64,000 nucleotides of DNA. It comes from Pseudomonas mandelii. Lineage in GTDB: Bacteria; Pseudomonadota; Gammaproteobacteria; Pseudomonadales; Pseudomonadaceae. This document shows positions 41,688-51,022 of this stretch, one piece after another; within the stretch, counting starts at the first letter, position 1, and every line of letters begins with the position of its first letter. The DNA is taken from contig NZ_RCZA01000006.1 in the NCBI RefSeq assembly GCF_006438925.1, forward strand, positions 345,837-409,836, read 5' to 3'. The translations under genes were made by a program, and so were the position numbers. The notes beneath the pieces are model-generated. The model saw only the letters and a list, made by a program, of their open reading frames with translations. It did not search any database and was not told the origin of the DNA.

Positions 41688-42878
41688 TTAGAAACAGTCA
41701 CCCGGCACGCGGACATAACCTTCCATCAACACCCGTGCGCTGCGGCTCATGATGGCTTTGTTCACGGTCCACTCGCCGTTCACCTGGCTGGCTTCAGCCC
41801 CCACACGCAAGGTGCCGGACGGATGCCCAAAGCGCACGGCATTGCGCTCAATACCACCCGCAGCGAGGTTCACCAGCGTGCCGGAAATCGCCGCCGCCGT
41901 ACCGATAGCCACCGCCGCCGTGCCCATCATCGCGTGGTGCAATTTGCCCATGGACAGCGCCCGCACCAACAGATCGACATCGCCCGCCGCAATCGCTTTG
42001 CCACTCGAAGCAACGTAGTCCGCAGGCTTGGCCACGAAAGCAACCTTGGGCGTGTGCTGACGCTTGGCCGCTTCGTCCAGATCCTTGATCAGGCCCATGC
42101 GCAATGCGCCGTAAGCCCGAATGGTTTCAAACATCAGCAACGCTTTCGGATCACTGTTGATCGCGCCTTGCAGCTCGGTGCCGGTGTAACCGATGTCTTC
42201 GGCATTAACGAAAATCGTCGGAATACCGGCATTGATCATGGTCGCCTTGAACGTTCCGACGCCAGGCACTTCGAGGTCATCGACCAGGTTGCCGGTAGGA
42301 AACATCGAACCACCGCCGCCCTCTTCTTCCGCCGCCGGGTCCATGAACTCGACCTGCACTTCAGCCGCCGGAAAGGTCACGCCGTCGAGTTCGAAATCAC
42401 CGGTCTCCTGCACTTCACCGTTGGTGATCGGCACGTGGGCGATGATGGTCTTGCCGATGTTGGCCTGCCACACGCGAACCACGGCAACGCCGTTATGCGG
42501 GATGCGGCTGGCGTCCACTAAACCATTGCTGATGGCGAACGAACCGACCGCTGCCGACAGGTTGCCGCAGTTACCGCTCCAGTCGACGAAAGGTTTGTCG
42601 ATAGACACCTGACCGAACAGGTAATCGACGTCGTGATCGGCCTTGATGCTTTTGGACAGGATCACGGTTTTGCTGGTGCTGGAGGTCGCGCCACCCATGC
42701 CGTCGATTTGCTTGTCATACGGGTCGGGGCTGCCGATCACCCGCAGCAACAAAGCGTCGCGCGCCGGGCCTGCAACCTGTGCTGCTTCAGGCAGGTCTTT
42801 CAGGCTGAAGAACACGCCTTTACTGGTGCCGCCGCGCATGTAGGTGGCGGGGATTCTAATTTGAGGTGCGTGAGCCAT
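41688..42878 (-). CDS. prpF: 2-methylaconitate cis-trans isomerase
   Basis: The 396-residue PrpF-family protein has a diaminopimelate-epimerase-like double fold: N-terminal PATYMRGGTSKGVFF, then IDGMGGATSSTSKTVIL, WSGNCGNLSAAVGSFAI, and the C-terminal FGHPSGTLRVGAE. It isomerises the product of AcnD so that aconitase can complete methylisocitrate formation. It lies directly downstream of acnD (54-base gap). Confidence 0.96.
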   Translation of the reverse strand: MAHAPQIRIPATYMRGGTSKGVFFSLKDLPEAAQVAGPARDALLLRVIGSPDPYDKQIDGMGGATSSTSKTVILSKSIKADHDVDYLFGQVSIDKPFVDWSGNCGNLSAAVGSFAISNGLVDASRIPHNGVAVVRVWQANIGKTIIAHVPITNGEVQETGDFELDGVTFPAAEVQVEFMDPAAEEEGGGGSMFPTGNLVDDLEVPGVGTFKATMINAGIPTIFVNAEDIGYTGTELQGAINSDPKALLMFETIRAYGALRMGLIKDLDEAAKRQHTPKVAFVAKPADYVASSGKAIAAGDVDLLVRALSMGKLHHAMMGTAAVAIGTAAAISGTLVNLAAGGIERNAVRFGHPSGTLRVGAEASQVNGEWTVNKAIMSRSARVLMEGYVRVPGDCF

Positions 42879-42932
42879 GATGTTCCTTTTAGGATCGAGC
42901 GGGACCGCATGGCCCCGCCCGAACTCATCGTG

Positions 42933-45530
42933 TTAAACGGCAACCGCCGATTCTTCGAGGAAGTCCTGAGCGAAGCGTTGCAGCACGCCGCCCGCCTCAT
43001 AAATCGACACTTCTTCGGCGGTGTCGAGACGGCAGGTCACCGGCACTTCGACGCGTTCGCCGTTCTTGCGATTGATCACCAGCGTCAGATCGGCACGCGG
43101 GGTGCGCTCGCCGATCACGTCGTAGGTTTCGCTGCCGTCGATGCCCAGCGTCTTGCGGTCGGTGCCCGGTTTGAATTCCAGCGGCAACACGCCCATGCCC
43201 ACCAGGTTGGTGCGGTGAATGCGCTCGAAGCCTTCGGCTGCAATCGCTTCCACACCCGCCAGACGCACGCCTTTGGCCGCCCAGTCGCGAGACGAACCCT
43301 GACCGTAGTCGGCGCCGGCAATGATGATCAGCGGCTGCTTGCGTTCCATGTAGGTTTCGATGGCTTCCCACATGCGCATCACTTTGCCTTCCGGCTCGAC
43401 ACGCGCCAGTGAACCCTGTTTGACCTTGCCGTTTTCCTGAACCATTTCATTGAACAGTTTCGGGTTGGCAAAGGTGGCGCGTTGCGCGGTCAAGTGGTCA
43501 CCGCGGTGCGTTGCGTAAGAGTTGAAGTCCTCTTCCGGCAAGCCCATTTTCGCCAGGTATTCACCGGCGGCGCTGTCGAGCATGATCGCGTTCGACGGCG
43601 ACAGGTGATCAGTGGTGATGTTGTCCGGCAGCACCGCCAGCGGGCGCATACCCTTGAGCGGACGAGCCCCGGCCAGCGCGCCTTCCCAGTACGGCGGACG
43701 GCGGATGTAGGTGCTCATCTCGCGCCAGTCGTACAGCGGCGTCACTTTCGGGCCGGTGTCTTCGTGGATGGCAAACATCGGAATGTAGACCTGACGGAAC
43801 TGCTCCGGCTTGACCGAAGCCTTGACCACCGCGTCGATTTCTTCGTCGCTCGGCCAGATGTCTTTCAGGCGGATTTCCTTGCCCTCGGCGTCCAGGCCCA
43901 GCACATCTTTTTCGATGTCGAAACGGATGGTGCCGGCGATGGCGTAAGCCACCACCAACGGCGGCGAAGCGAGGAAGGCGTTCTTGGCGTATGGGTGAAT
44001 CCGGCCGTCGAAGTTGCGGTTGCCTGACAGCACAGCGGTGGCGTACAGGTCGCGGTCAATGATCTCTTGCTGAATCACCGGATCCAGCGCGCCGGACATG
44101 CCGTTGCAGGTGGTGCAAGCAAACGCCACGACGCCGAAGCCGAGTTGCTCCAGTTCGGTGGTTAGGCCGGCTTCGTCCAGATACAAAGCCACGGTTTTCG
44201 AACCCGGTGCCAGGGACGATTTGACCCACGGCTTGCGGGTCAATCCGAGCTTGTTGGCATTGCGCGCCAGCAGGCCGGCGGCGATGACGTTGCGCGGGTT
44301 GCTGGTGTTGGTGCAACTGGTGATGGCGGCGATGATCACCGCGCCATCCGGCATCTGGCCAGGAACGTCGTCCCACTGACCGGAGATGCCTTGGGCGGCG
44401 AGGTCCGAGGTCGCAACGCGGGCGTGCGGGTTGCTCGGGCCGGCCATGTTGCGCACCACCGAGGACAGGTTGAAGGTCAACCCGCGCTCGTATTGTGCAT
44501 TCTTCAAGCTGTCAGCCCAGAGGCCGGTTTGTTTGGCATAGTTCTCGACCAACTGCACCTGTTCGTCTTCACGGCCGGTGAGTTTCAGGTAGTCGATGGT
44601 CTGCTGGTCGATGTAGAACATCGCTGCGGTGGCGCCGTATTCCGGGGCCATGTTGGAGATGGTCGCACGGTCGCCAAGCGTCAACGCGGAGGCGCCTTCG
44701 CCAAAGAACTCCAGCCACGCACCGACGACTTTTTGCTGACGCAGGAACTCGGTCAGCGCCAGCACCATGTCGGTGGCGGTGATGCCCGGTTGCAGCTTGC
44801 CAGTCAGTTCGACGCCGACGCTTTCCGGCAGACGCATCCACGACGCGCGGCCGAGCATCACGCTTTCAGCTTCCAGGCCGCCGACACCGATGGCGATCAC
44901 GCCCAGTGCATCGACGTGCGGAGTGTGGCTGTCAGTGCCGACGCAAGTGTCGGGGAACGCCACGCCGTCGCGCACCTGGATCACCGGAGACATTTTCTCC
45001 AGGTTGATCTGGTGCATGATCCCATTGCCCGGCGGGATCACATCAACGTTCTTGAAGGCCTTTTTGGTCCAGTTGATGAAGTGGAAACGGTCTTCGTTGC
45101 GACGGTCTTCGATGGCGCGGTTCTTCTCGAACGCCTCCGGATCGAAACCACCGCGCTCGACGGCCAGGGAGTGATCGACGATCAATTGTGTCGGCACCAC
45201 CGGGTTCACTTGCGCCGGGTCGCCACCTTGCAGGGCGATGGCGTCACGCAGGCCGGCGAGGTCGACCAGCGCGGTCTGGCCGAGAATGTCGTGGCACACC
45301 ACGCGAGCCGGGAACCATGGGAAGTCGAGGTCGCGTTTGCGCTCGATGAATTGCTTCAGGGATTCGGTGAGCGTGGCCGGGTCACAGCGACGCACCAGGT
45401 TTTCCGCCAGCACGCGGGAGGTGTACGGCAGAGTGTCGTAGGCGCCAGGCTGGATGGCCTCGACAGCCGCGCGGACGTCGAAGTAATCCAGATGGCTGCC
45501 GGGCAGCGGTTTGCGGAATTCAGTGTTCAT
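42933..45530 (-). CDS. acnD: Fe/S-dependent 2-methylisocitrate dehydratase AcnD
   Basis: This 865-residue aconitase-family enzyme is specific for 2-methylcitrate. Cluster cysteines are in ITSCTNTSNPRN and FACTTCNGMSG; other motifs are GVGGLEAESVMLGR, the SDEEIDAVV swivel linker, and GADYGQGSSRDWAAKG near the C-terminus. The start at 45530 (MNTEFRKPLPG) is typical; upstream codons are not conserved. Gene order prpC-acnD-prpF is the standard AcnD-type operon. Confidence 0.96.
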   Translation of the reverse strand: MNTEFRKPLPGSHLDYFDVRAAVEAIQPGAYDTLPYTSRVLAENLVRRCDPATLTESLKQFIERKRDLDFPWFPARVVCHDILGQTALVDLAGLRDAIALQGGDPAQVNPVVPTQLIVDHSLAVERGGFDPEAFEKNRAIEDRRNEDRFHFINWTKKAFKNVDVIPPGNGIMHQINLEKMSPVIQVRDGVAFPDTCVGTDSHTPHVDALGVIAIGVGGLEAESVMLGRASWMRLPESVGVELTGKLQPGITATDMVLALTEFLRQQKVVGAWLEFFGEGASALTLGDRATISNMAPEYGATAAMFYIDQQTIDYLKLTGREDEQVQLVENYAKQTGLWADSLKNAQYERGLTFNLSSVVRNMAGPSNPHARVATSDLAAQGISGQWDDVPGQMPDGAVIIAAITSCTNTSNPRNVIAAGLLARNANKLGLTRKPWVKSSLAPGSKTVALYLDEAGLTTELEQLGFGVVAFACTTCNGMSGALDPVIQQEIIDRDLYATAVLSGNRNFDGRIHPYAKNAFLASPPLVVAYAIAGTIRFDIEKDVLGLDAEGKEIRLKDIWPSDEEIDAVVKASVKPEQFRQVYIPMFAIHEDTGPKVTPLYDWREMSTYIRRPPYWEGALAGARPLKGMRPLAVLPDNITTDHLSPSNAIMLDSAAGEYLAKMGLPEEDFNSYATHRGDHLTAQRATFANPKLFNEMVQENGKVKQGSLARVEPEGKVMRMWEAIETYMERKQPLIIIAGADYGQGSSRDWAAKGVRLAGVEAIAAEGFERIHRTNLVGMGVLPLEFKPGTDRKTLGIDGSETYDVIGERTPRADLTLVINRKNGERVEVPVTCRLDTAEEVSIYEAGGVLQRFAQDFLEESAVAV

Positions 45531-45599
45531 CGTCAGGACTCGGTCACGGTAATTACAAAGGGGGGCACCCGGCGCGGATTTGAAGTAAACACATTCCAC

Positions 45600-45689
45600 T
45601 GTGGGAGCGAGCCTGCTCGCGATAGCGGTGTATCAGTCGACATTGATGTTGAATGTCAGTCCGTCATCGCGAGCAGGCTCGCTCCCACA
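45600..45689. repeat. REP pair, family A
   Basis: Two inverted GGGAGCGAGCCTGCTCGC cores lie in the prpC-acnD gap, about 50 bases apart. Confidence 0.93.
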
Positions 45690-45732
45690 GGGTTTCAGGT
45701 TCCTTCAGTAACCAGCGTCAGCGCCCTCCCGG

Positions 45733-46860
45733 TCAGCGTTGTTCGATTGGCACGTACTTGCGCTGTTCGACGCCGACGTACTCGGCACTCGGGCGGATGA
45801 TGCGGTTGTTGGCCCGTTGTTCGAACACATGCGCCGCCCAGCCGGTCAGGCGTGAGCAGACGAAAATCGGTGTAAACAACTTGGTCGGGATGCCCATGAA
45901 GTGGTACGTCGACGCATGGTAGAAGTCGGCGTTCGGGAACAGTTTCTTCTGTTCCCACATGGTTGCGTCGATGGCTTCGGAAACCGGGAACAGCACAGTG
46001 TCGCCCACTTCTTCAGAGAGTTTTTTCGACCAGCCCTTGATCACTTCGTTACGCGGATCGTTGTCTTTATAGATCGCGTGGCCGAAGCCCATGATCTTGT
46101 CCTTGCGCGCCAGCATGCCGAGGGTGCCTTCGACGGCCTCTTCCGGCGACGAGAAGCGCTCGATCATTTCCATCGCCGCTTCGTTGGCGCCGCCGTGCAG
46201 CGGACCACGCAGCGAGCCAATGGCGGCCGTGACGCAGGAATACATGTCCGACAGGGTCGAGGCGCAAACCCGTGCGGTGAAGGTCGAGGCGTTGAACTCG
46301 TGCTCCGCGTAGAGGATCAGCGAAACGTTCATCACTTTGACGTGCAACTCGCTCGGCTTCTTGTCGTGCAGCAGGTGCAGGAAGTGGCCGCCGATGGATT
46401 GTTCATCGCTCACGCAGCTGATGCGTTTGCCGTCATGGCTGAAGCGATACCAGTAGCACATGATCGCCGGGAACGCGGCGAGCAAACGATCAGTCACGTC
46501 GTGTTGTTCGCAGAAGTCTTTCTCCGGCTCGATGTTGCCCAGGAACGAGCAACCGGTGCGCATCACGTCCATCGGGTGGGCGTCGACAGGGATGCGTTCC
46601 AGCACTTCTTTCAGCGCTTGCGGCAGGTCGCGCAGCTTGCCCAGTTTGCTGATGTAAGCGGCGAGTTGTGTTTTGGTCGGCAGTTCACCGTAAAGCAGCA
46701 GGTAGGCCACTTCTTCGAATTGTGCGTCAGCCGCCAGTTCGCGAACGTCGTAGCCACGATAGGTCAGACCTGCGCCCGACTGGCCCACGGTGGACAGTGC
46801 GGTTTGCCCGGCAACCTGGCCACGGAGCCCGGCGCCACTGAGTACTTTTGCTTCGGCCAT
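45733..46860 (-). CDS. prpC: 2-methylcitrate synthase
   Basis: This 375-residue citrate-synthase-family enzyme condenses propionyl-CoA with oxaloacetate. It has TYRGYDVRELA near the N-terminus, GPLHGGANEAAMEMI with an active-site histidine, and GFGHAIYKDNDPRNEVIKGW with the second histidine and the catalytic region. The start at 46860 (MAEAKVLSGAGLRGQ) is normal; the longer open frame upstream runs through a palindromic repeat and is rejected. Confidence 0.97.
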   Translation of the reverse strand: MAEAKVLSGAGLRGQVAGQTALSTVGQSGAGLTYRGYDVRELAADAQFEEVAYLLLYGELPTKTQLAAYISKLGKLRDLPQALKEVLERIPVDAHPMDVMRTGCSFLGNIEPEKDFCEQHDVTDRLLAAFPAIMCYWYRFSHDGKRISCVSDEQSIGGHFLHLLHDKKPSELHVKVMNVSLILYAEHEFNASTFTARVCASTLSDMYSCVTAAIGSLRGPLHGGANEAAMEMIERFSSPEEAVEGTLGMLARKDKIMGFGHAIYKDNDPRNEVIKGWSKKLSEEVGDTVLFPVSEAIDATMWEQKKLFPNADFYHASTYHFMGIPTKLFTPIFVCSRLTGWAAHVFEQRANNRIIRPSAEYVGVEQRKYVPIEQR

Positions 46861-46931
46861 TGCTGTCTCCAATCTTGAATTTGTTAGGGAATCGGCAAGT
46901 TGTGATTCATCAGGTTCTTTGGGTGTTGCCG

Positions 46932-47035
46932 AAAAGATCGCAGCCTCGCTTCGCTCGACAGCTCCTACATGGACCTCGTTCGGCAACAACCCTGTAGGAG
47001 CTGTCGAGTGAAACGAGGCTGCGATCTTTTGATCT
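46932..47035. repeat. Inverted repeat, family B (TCGAGTGAAACGAGG module)
   Basis: One arm reads TCGAGCGAAGCGAGG and the other TCGAGTGAAACGAGG: a G-C pair in the small inner hairpin is replaced by T-A at both positions, a compensatory change. The element starts right at the prpB stop. Confidence 0.92.
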
Positions 47036-47926
47036 TCATTTCTTGGCAGCAAACAACGCATCGAGCTTCTGCTCGAAGGTGTGGTAATCGATGCGATCGT
47101 AAAGCTCCATGCGGGTCTGCATGGTGTCGATGACGTTCTGTTGCGTGCCGTCGCGGCGGATCGCGGTGTAGACGTTTTCTGCGGCTTTGTTCATCGCGCG
47201 GAAAGCCGACAGCGGGTACAGCACCAGCGACACATCAGCCGCGGCGAGTTGCTCGGTGGTGTACAGCGGCGTCGCGCCGAATTCGGTGATGTTGGCCAGG
47301 ATCGGCGCTTTCACGCGGCTGGCGAACAGCTTGTACATGTCCAGTTCGGTGATGGCTTCCGGGAAAATCATGTCGGCGCCGGCCTCGATGCACGCGGCGG
47401 CGCGATCCAAAGCGGATTCCAGACCTTCCACTGCGAGGGCGTCGGTACGGGCCATGATCACGAAGCTGTCATCGGTGCGCGCATCGACGGCTGCCTTGAT
47501 GCGGTCGACCATTTCCTGCAGGGACACGATCTCTTTATTAGGACGGTGACCGCAGCGCTTGGCGCCGACCTGGTCTTCGATGTGAATCGCCGCCGCACCG
47601 AATTTGATCATCGACTTGACGGTACGCGCGACATTGAACGCCGAGGAGCCGAAACCGGTGTCCACGTCCACCAACAGCGGCAGGTCGCAAACGTCAGTGA
47701 TGCGACGCACGTCGGTCAGCACGTCATCCAGACCGGTGATGCCCAGGTCCGGCACGCCGAGGGAGCCGGCAGCCACCCCGCCACCCGACAGATAAATAGC
47801 CTTGAAACCGGCGCGCTTGGCCAGCAGCGCGTGGTTGGCGTTGATCGCGCCGACCACTTGCAGCGGATGTTCGCTGGCGACCGCATCGCGGAAACGCTGG
47901 CCTGGAGTGCTCTTGTTGGAACTCAT
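47036..47926 (-). CDS. prpB: 2-methylisocitrate lyase
   Basis: This 296-residue isocitrate-lyase-superfamily enzyme splits 2-methylisocitrate into pyruvate and succinate. Visible are LLVDVDTGFGSS, the catalytic cysteine loop AKRCGHRPNKE, and FVIMARTDALAVEG. Its start overlaps the stop of the GntR regulator by four bases (ATGA), so regulator and pathway genes form one operon. Confidence 0.97.
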   Translation of the reverse strand: MSSNKSTPGQRFRDAVASEHPLQVVGAINANHALLAKRAGFKAIYLSGGGVAAGSLGVPDLGITGLDDVLTDVRRITDVCDLPLLVDVDTGFGSSAFNVARTVKSMIKFGAAAIHIEDQVGAKRCGHRPNKEIVSLQEMVDRIKAAVDARTDDSFVIMARTDALAVEGLESALDRAAACIEAGADMIFPEAITELDMYKLFASRVKAPILANITEFGATPLYTTEQLAAADVSLVLYPLSAFRAMNKAAENVYTAIRRDGTQQNVIDTMQTRMELYDRIDYHTFEQKLDALFAAKK

Positions 47927-48645
47927 GACTCACCTCGTTCAGTGGCTGTCTGGTTAGCGCCGTCCTGGTAGTGACGGGCGATATTGCGTTTGGAGGCGCC
48001 GATGTGACGGCGCATCAACAACTCGGCCAGTTCACCGTCACGGTCGGCGATGGCGTCGAGAATTCGGTGGTGCTCGGCAAAGGCCTGACGCGGGCGATTG
48101 GGCGTGGTGGAAAACTGGATGCGGTACATGCGCACCAGTTGATAGAGCTCGCCGCAGAGCATCTGCGTCAGGGTGCGGTTGCCGCTGCCCTGGATGATTC
48201 GGTAATGGAAGTCAAAATCGCCTTCCTGCTGGTAGTAGCCGACACCGGCCTGAAACGCCGCATCGCGTTCATGGGTTTCGAGGACCCGGCGCAGTTCGTC
48301 GATTTCTTCGAGGGTCATGCGCTCGGCCGCCAGACGGCAGGCCATGCCTTCGAGGGATTCGCGGATTTCGTAGAGCTCCAGCAGCTCGGCATGGCTCAAC
48401 GAAACCACCCGCGCCCCGACGTGCGGCACGCGAACCAGCAGGCGCTGGCCTTCCAGACGGTGGATCGCCTCACGCAGCGGCCCGCGGCTGATGCCATAGG
48501 TGCGCGCCAGTTCCGGCTCGGAGATCTTGCTGCCCGGGGCGATTTCGCCCTTGACGATGGCCGCCTGGATGCGCCGGAAGACGTTCTCGGAAAGTGTCTC
48601 TGAATCGTCTTGGGCAATGACCGGGGGATCGAGTTGATCCAGCAT
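47923..48645 (-). CDS. GntR/FCD regulator of the methylcitrate operon
   Basis: The 240-residue FadR-subfamily protein has a winged helix at about residues 20-85 (GSKISEPELARTYGISRGPLREAIHRLEGQ and VPHVGARVV) and an FCD domain (about 95-220). It is the first gene of the prp operon and so a likely autoregulator; in most enterics this role is taken by the unrelated PrpR. The start at 48645 follows AAGGTG. Two TATTGTCGACA elements, one overlapping the start codon and one 73 bases upstream, are candidate operators. Confidence 0.93.
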   Translation of the reverse strand: MLDQLDPPVIAQDDSETLSENVFRRIQAAIVKGEIAPGSKISEPELARTYGISRGPLREAIHRLEGQRLLVRVPHVGARVVSLSHAELLELYEIRESLEGMACRLAAERMTLEEIDELRRVLETHERDAAFQAGVGYYQQEGDFDFHYRIIQGSGNRTLTQMLCGELYQLVRMYRIQFSTTPNRPRQAFAEHHRILDAIADRDGELAELLMRRHIGASKRNIARHYQDGANQTATERGES

Positions 48646-48655
48646 ATTGTCGACA
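48645..48655. promoter_or_regulatory. Candidate GntR/FCD operator, proximal copy
   Basis: TATTGTCGACA overlaps the ATG of the prp regulator gene and repeats the first 11 bases of the perfect palindrome region at 48718. Confidence 0.5.
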
Positions 48656-48944
48656 CCTTGAAAGCTGATGCCGCAAAAACTAGCGAATACAGACCTTTTA
48701 GTCAAAGGATAAATAGGTATTGTCGACAATCGTCTAATAACCGACTGCACCTTAACGAGGCAGTCCCTCTGTTTATAGCCGCCCCCCGGCGCTGGCGCCA
48801 TAAAACGACCGTGCTAGAATGCCGGCCGCATTTGTTTGTGACATCTGCACTGCTTGTCATAAACAGTTGATAGGCATACGAGGGAGCTTGCGCAGCAATG
48901 CCAGGGCCTTGAATAGAAGTACGGACCGCTGCGCACCAGGATTT
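48646..48944. other. Divergent promoter region, prp regulator / zinc protease-like gene
   Basis: Apart from the two operator copies, this 299-base stretch has an extended -10 element, TGCTAGAAT (about 48810-48818), pointing toward the plus-strand gene. No coding sequence was found. Confidence 0.55.
48718..48730. promoter_or_regulatory. Candidate GntR/FCD operator, distal copy
   Basis: ATTGTCGACAAT is a perfect 12-base palindrome with the TTGT-CG-ACAA layout, 73 bases (seven helical turns) from the proximal copy. Its place at the presumed promoter fits repression of the prp operon. Confidence 0.65.
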
Positions 48945-49481
48945 ATGAGACTCAAGCCCTTCCCCACCTTCCTTTATCTTCTTTGCCTGCCCGGTTTCGC
49001 CGCGGCGGGGGAAAAGACCGTTTACGGCCTCAACGAGTACGCCTCCCTGGACGGCATTGACCTGGAAGTCGCCGCCAAACTCGACACCGGGGCGAAAACC
49101 GCGTCCCTGAGTGCCCGAGACATCAAACGCTTCAAACGCAATGGCGAGTCCTGGGTACGCTTCTATCTGGCAATTGACGCTGCGCACTCGCACCCAATCG
49201 AACGGCCACTGGCCCGCGTCAGCAAGATCAAGCGCAGGGCCGGCGACTACGACCCGGAAGAAGGCAAGAAGTACACCGCCCGTCCGGTGATCGAGCTGAA
49301 TATCTGCATGGGTTCGGCTTTACGCAGTATCGAAGTGAACTTGACCGACCGCAGCGCCTTCCAATACCCGCTCCTGATCGGCTCCGAAGCGCTGAAACGC
49401 TTCGATGCGCTGGTCGACCCCAGTCTTAAATACGCTGCTGGCAAACCCGCCTGCGCCACCGACGCTCATACCGCAGAGTAA
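48945..49481 (+). CDS. Exported RimB-type putative zinc/aspartic protease (DUF785)
   Basis: The 178-residue protein has a signal peptide (MRLKPFPTFLYLLCLPGFAAA, cleavage near residue 21) and one DUF785/Zn_protease domain with a retropepsin-like fold: AAKLDTGAKTASLSARDI carries the DTGA active-site motif, and YTARPVIEL and YPLLIGSEALKRF are further family blocks. Related proteins are encoded with RimK-type ATP-grasp ligases. The genes immediately downstream encode an inactive transglutaminase/7TM protein and an ATP-grasp protein, with a gap of 5 bases, so the three form an operon. Confidence 0.9.
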   Translation: MRLKPFPTFLYLLCLPGFAAAGEKTVYGLNEYASLDGIDLEVAAKLDTGAKTASLSARDIKRFKRNGESWVRFYLAIDAAHSHPIERPLARVSKIKRRAGDYDPEEGKKYTARPVIELNICMGSALRSIEVNLTDRSAFQYPLLIGSEALKRFDALVDPSLKYAAGKPACATDAHTAE

Positions 49482-49486
49482 TTCCA

Positions 49487-51022
49487 ATGCGCTCTCTTAC
49501 CCTTCACCTGAAATTCCTGATCGCCATCCTGGTGGTGCTGGGTATTTCAGTTACGGCCTATCAGATCTTCGTGCTCGGCATCCCCGTGACCGAAGACGCC
49601 ACCGACGACTTATGGAACATCGACGCCAAGGTCGAGTTCGTCGCCAGTGCCAAAGACCCTGTCAAGATCCAGATGTTCGTGCCGCCGCTGAGCCGCGATT
49701 ACGTCAGTCTCAACGAGAGCTTCATTTCCAATAACTACGGTGTGGCCGTGAACCGTGCCGACGGCAACCGCAAAGTCACTTGGTCGGCACGTCGGGCCAA
49801 GGGCAATCAGACCCTTTATTACCGCCTGGTGCTGACCAAGCGCTACACCGGTGAAAAATCCAAGATCAAAGGGCCTACCTTCCGCGACAGCATCGCCGTC
49901 GAAGGTGCGGAAAAAATCGCCGCCGAAGCCCTGCTCGCACCGATCCGCCAGCACTCGGCCGACGTCGAAACCTTCATCGGCGAAGCGATCAAGCGTGTCA
50001 ACAATCTCAACGACGACAACGTGAAACTGCTGCTGGGCGGCGATCCGTCCGCCGGGCACAAGGCGAAAATCGTCGAGCTGGTGCTGTCCATCGCGCACGT
50101 GCCGGTGGAAAAGGTCCACACCATTCGTCTGGTGGCCGACCAGCCGCAAACTCCGGAACTCTGGTTGCGCAGTTTCAACGGCACCGACTGGCTGTACTTC
50201 AACCCGGAAACCGGTGAACAGGGCCTGCCGACCGACCGCCTGCTGTGGTGGACCGGCGACGAAAACCTGATCACCGTCGATGGCGGCAAGAAGGCCAACG
50301 TGACCTTCAGCCTGAACAACAGCGAAATGAACGCCATTCGCCTGGCCAAGCTGACCGACGAAAACACCGACGCCAACTTCCTCGAATACTCGCTGTACGG
50401 CCTGCCGCTGCAAACCCAGCAAACCTTCATGATCATGGTGATGATCCCGATCGGCGTGCTGGTGATTTTGATCCTGCGCAACCTGATCGGCATTCAGACC
50501 CTCGGCACCTTTACTCCGGTGCTGATCGCCCTGGCGTTCCGGGAAACCCAGCTCGGCTTCGGTATCGTGCTGTTTACGATCATCACGGCGTTGGGCCTGT
50601 CGCTGCGCTCCTACCTTGAACACTTGAAGCTGCAAATGCTGCCGAGGCTGTCGGTGGTGCTGACCTTCGTGGTGGTGCTGATCGCGGCGATCAGCCTGTT
50701 CAGCCATAAACTCGGCCTGGAACGCGGGTTGTCGGTGGCGCTGTTCCCGATGGTGATTCTGACCATGACCATCGAACGCCTGTCGATTACCTGGGAAGAA
50801 CGCGGTTCCGGCCACGCCATGAAAGTGGCGATCGGTACGCTGTTCGCCGCGTCGCTGGCGCACCTGATCATGAGCGTTCCGGAGCTGGTTTACTTCGTGT
50901 TCACCTTCCCGGCGACCCTGTTGATCCTGGTGGGCTTCATGCTGGCGATGGGTCGCTATCGCGGCTACCGCCTGACCGAACTGGTGCGCTTCAAGGCGTT
51001 CCTGAAAAAGGCTGACGCCTGA
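49487..51022 (+). CDS. Inactive transglutaminase fused to seven membrane helices
   Basis: The 511-residue protein has an N-terminal membrane anchor (residues about 8-28), a periplasmic transglutaminase-like region (about 30-300) without the cysteine-histidine-aspartate triad (ELWLRSFNGTDWLYFNPETG marks its end), and seven C-terminal helices from about 305 (FMIMVMIPIGVLVILILRN) to 500. This matches the inactive transglutaminase/7TM family, found only beside DUF785 and ATP-grasp genes. It may be a membrane platform that binds the peptide substrate; that role is inferred. The next gene overlaps by one base. Confidence 0.9.
   Translation: MRSLTLHLKFLIAILVVLGISVTAYQIFVLGIPVTEDATDDLWNIDAKVEFVASAKDPVKIQMFVPPLSRDYVSLNESFISNNYGVAVNRADGNRKVTWSARRAKGNQTLYYRLVLTKRYTGEKSKIKGPTFRDSIAVEGAEKIAAEALLAPIRQHSADVETFIGEAIKRVNNLNDDNVKLLLGGDPSAGHKAKIVELVLSIAHVPVEKVHTIRLVADQPQTPELWLRSFNGTDWLYFNPETGEQGLPTDRLLWWTGDENLITVDGGKKANVTFSLNNSEMNAIRLAKLTDENTDANFLEYSLYGLPLQTQQTFMIMVMIPIGVLVILILRNLIGIQTLGTFTPVLIALAFRETQLGFGIVLFTIITALGLSLRSYLEHLKLQMLPRLSVVLTFVVVLIAAISLFSHKLGLERGLSVALFPMVILTMTIERLSITWEERGSGHAMKVAIGTLFAASLAHLIMSVPELVYFVFTFPATLLILVGFMLAMGRYRGYRLTELVRFKAFLKKADA

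Noticed and set aside
46861..47061. N-terminal extension of prpC
   Set aside because: The extra codons read through a family B repeat; the normal citrate-synthase N-terminus starts at 46860.
47923..48645. Annotation of the prp regulator as PrpR
   Set aside because: PrpR of enterics is a sigma-54 activator; this protein is a GntR/FCD regulator, so the symbol was not used.
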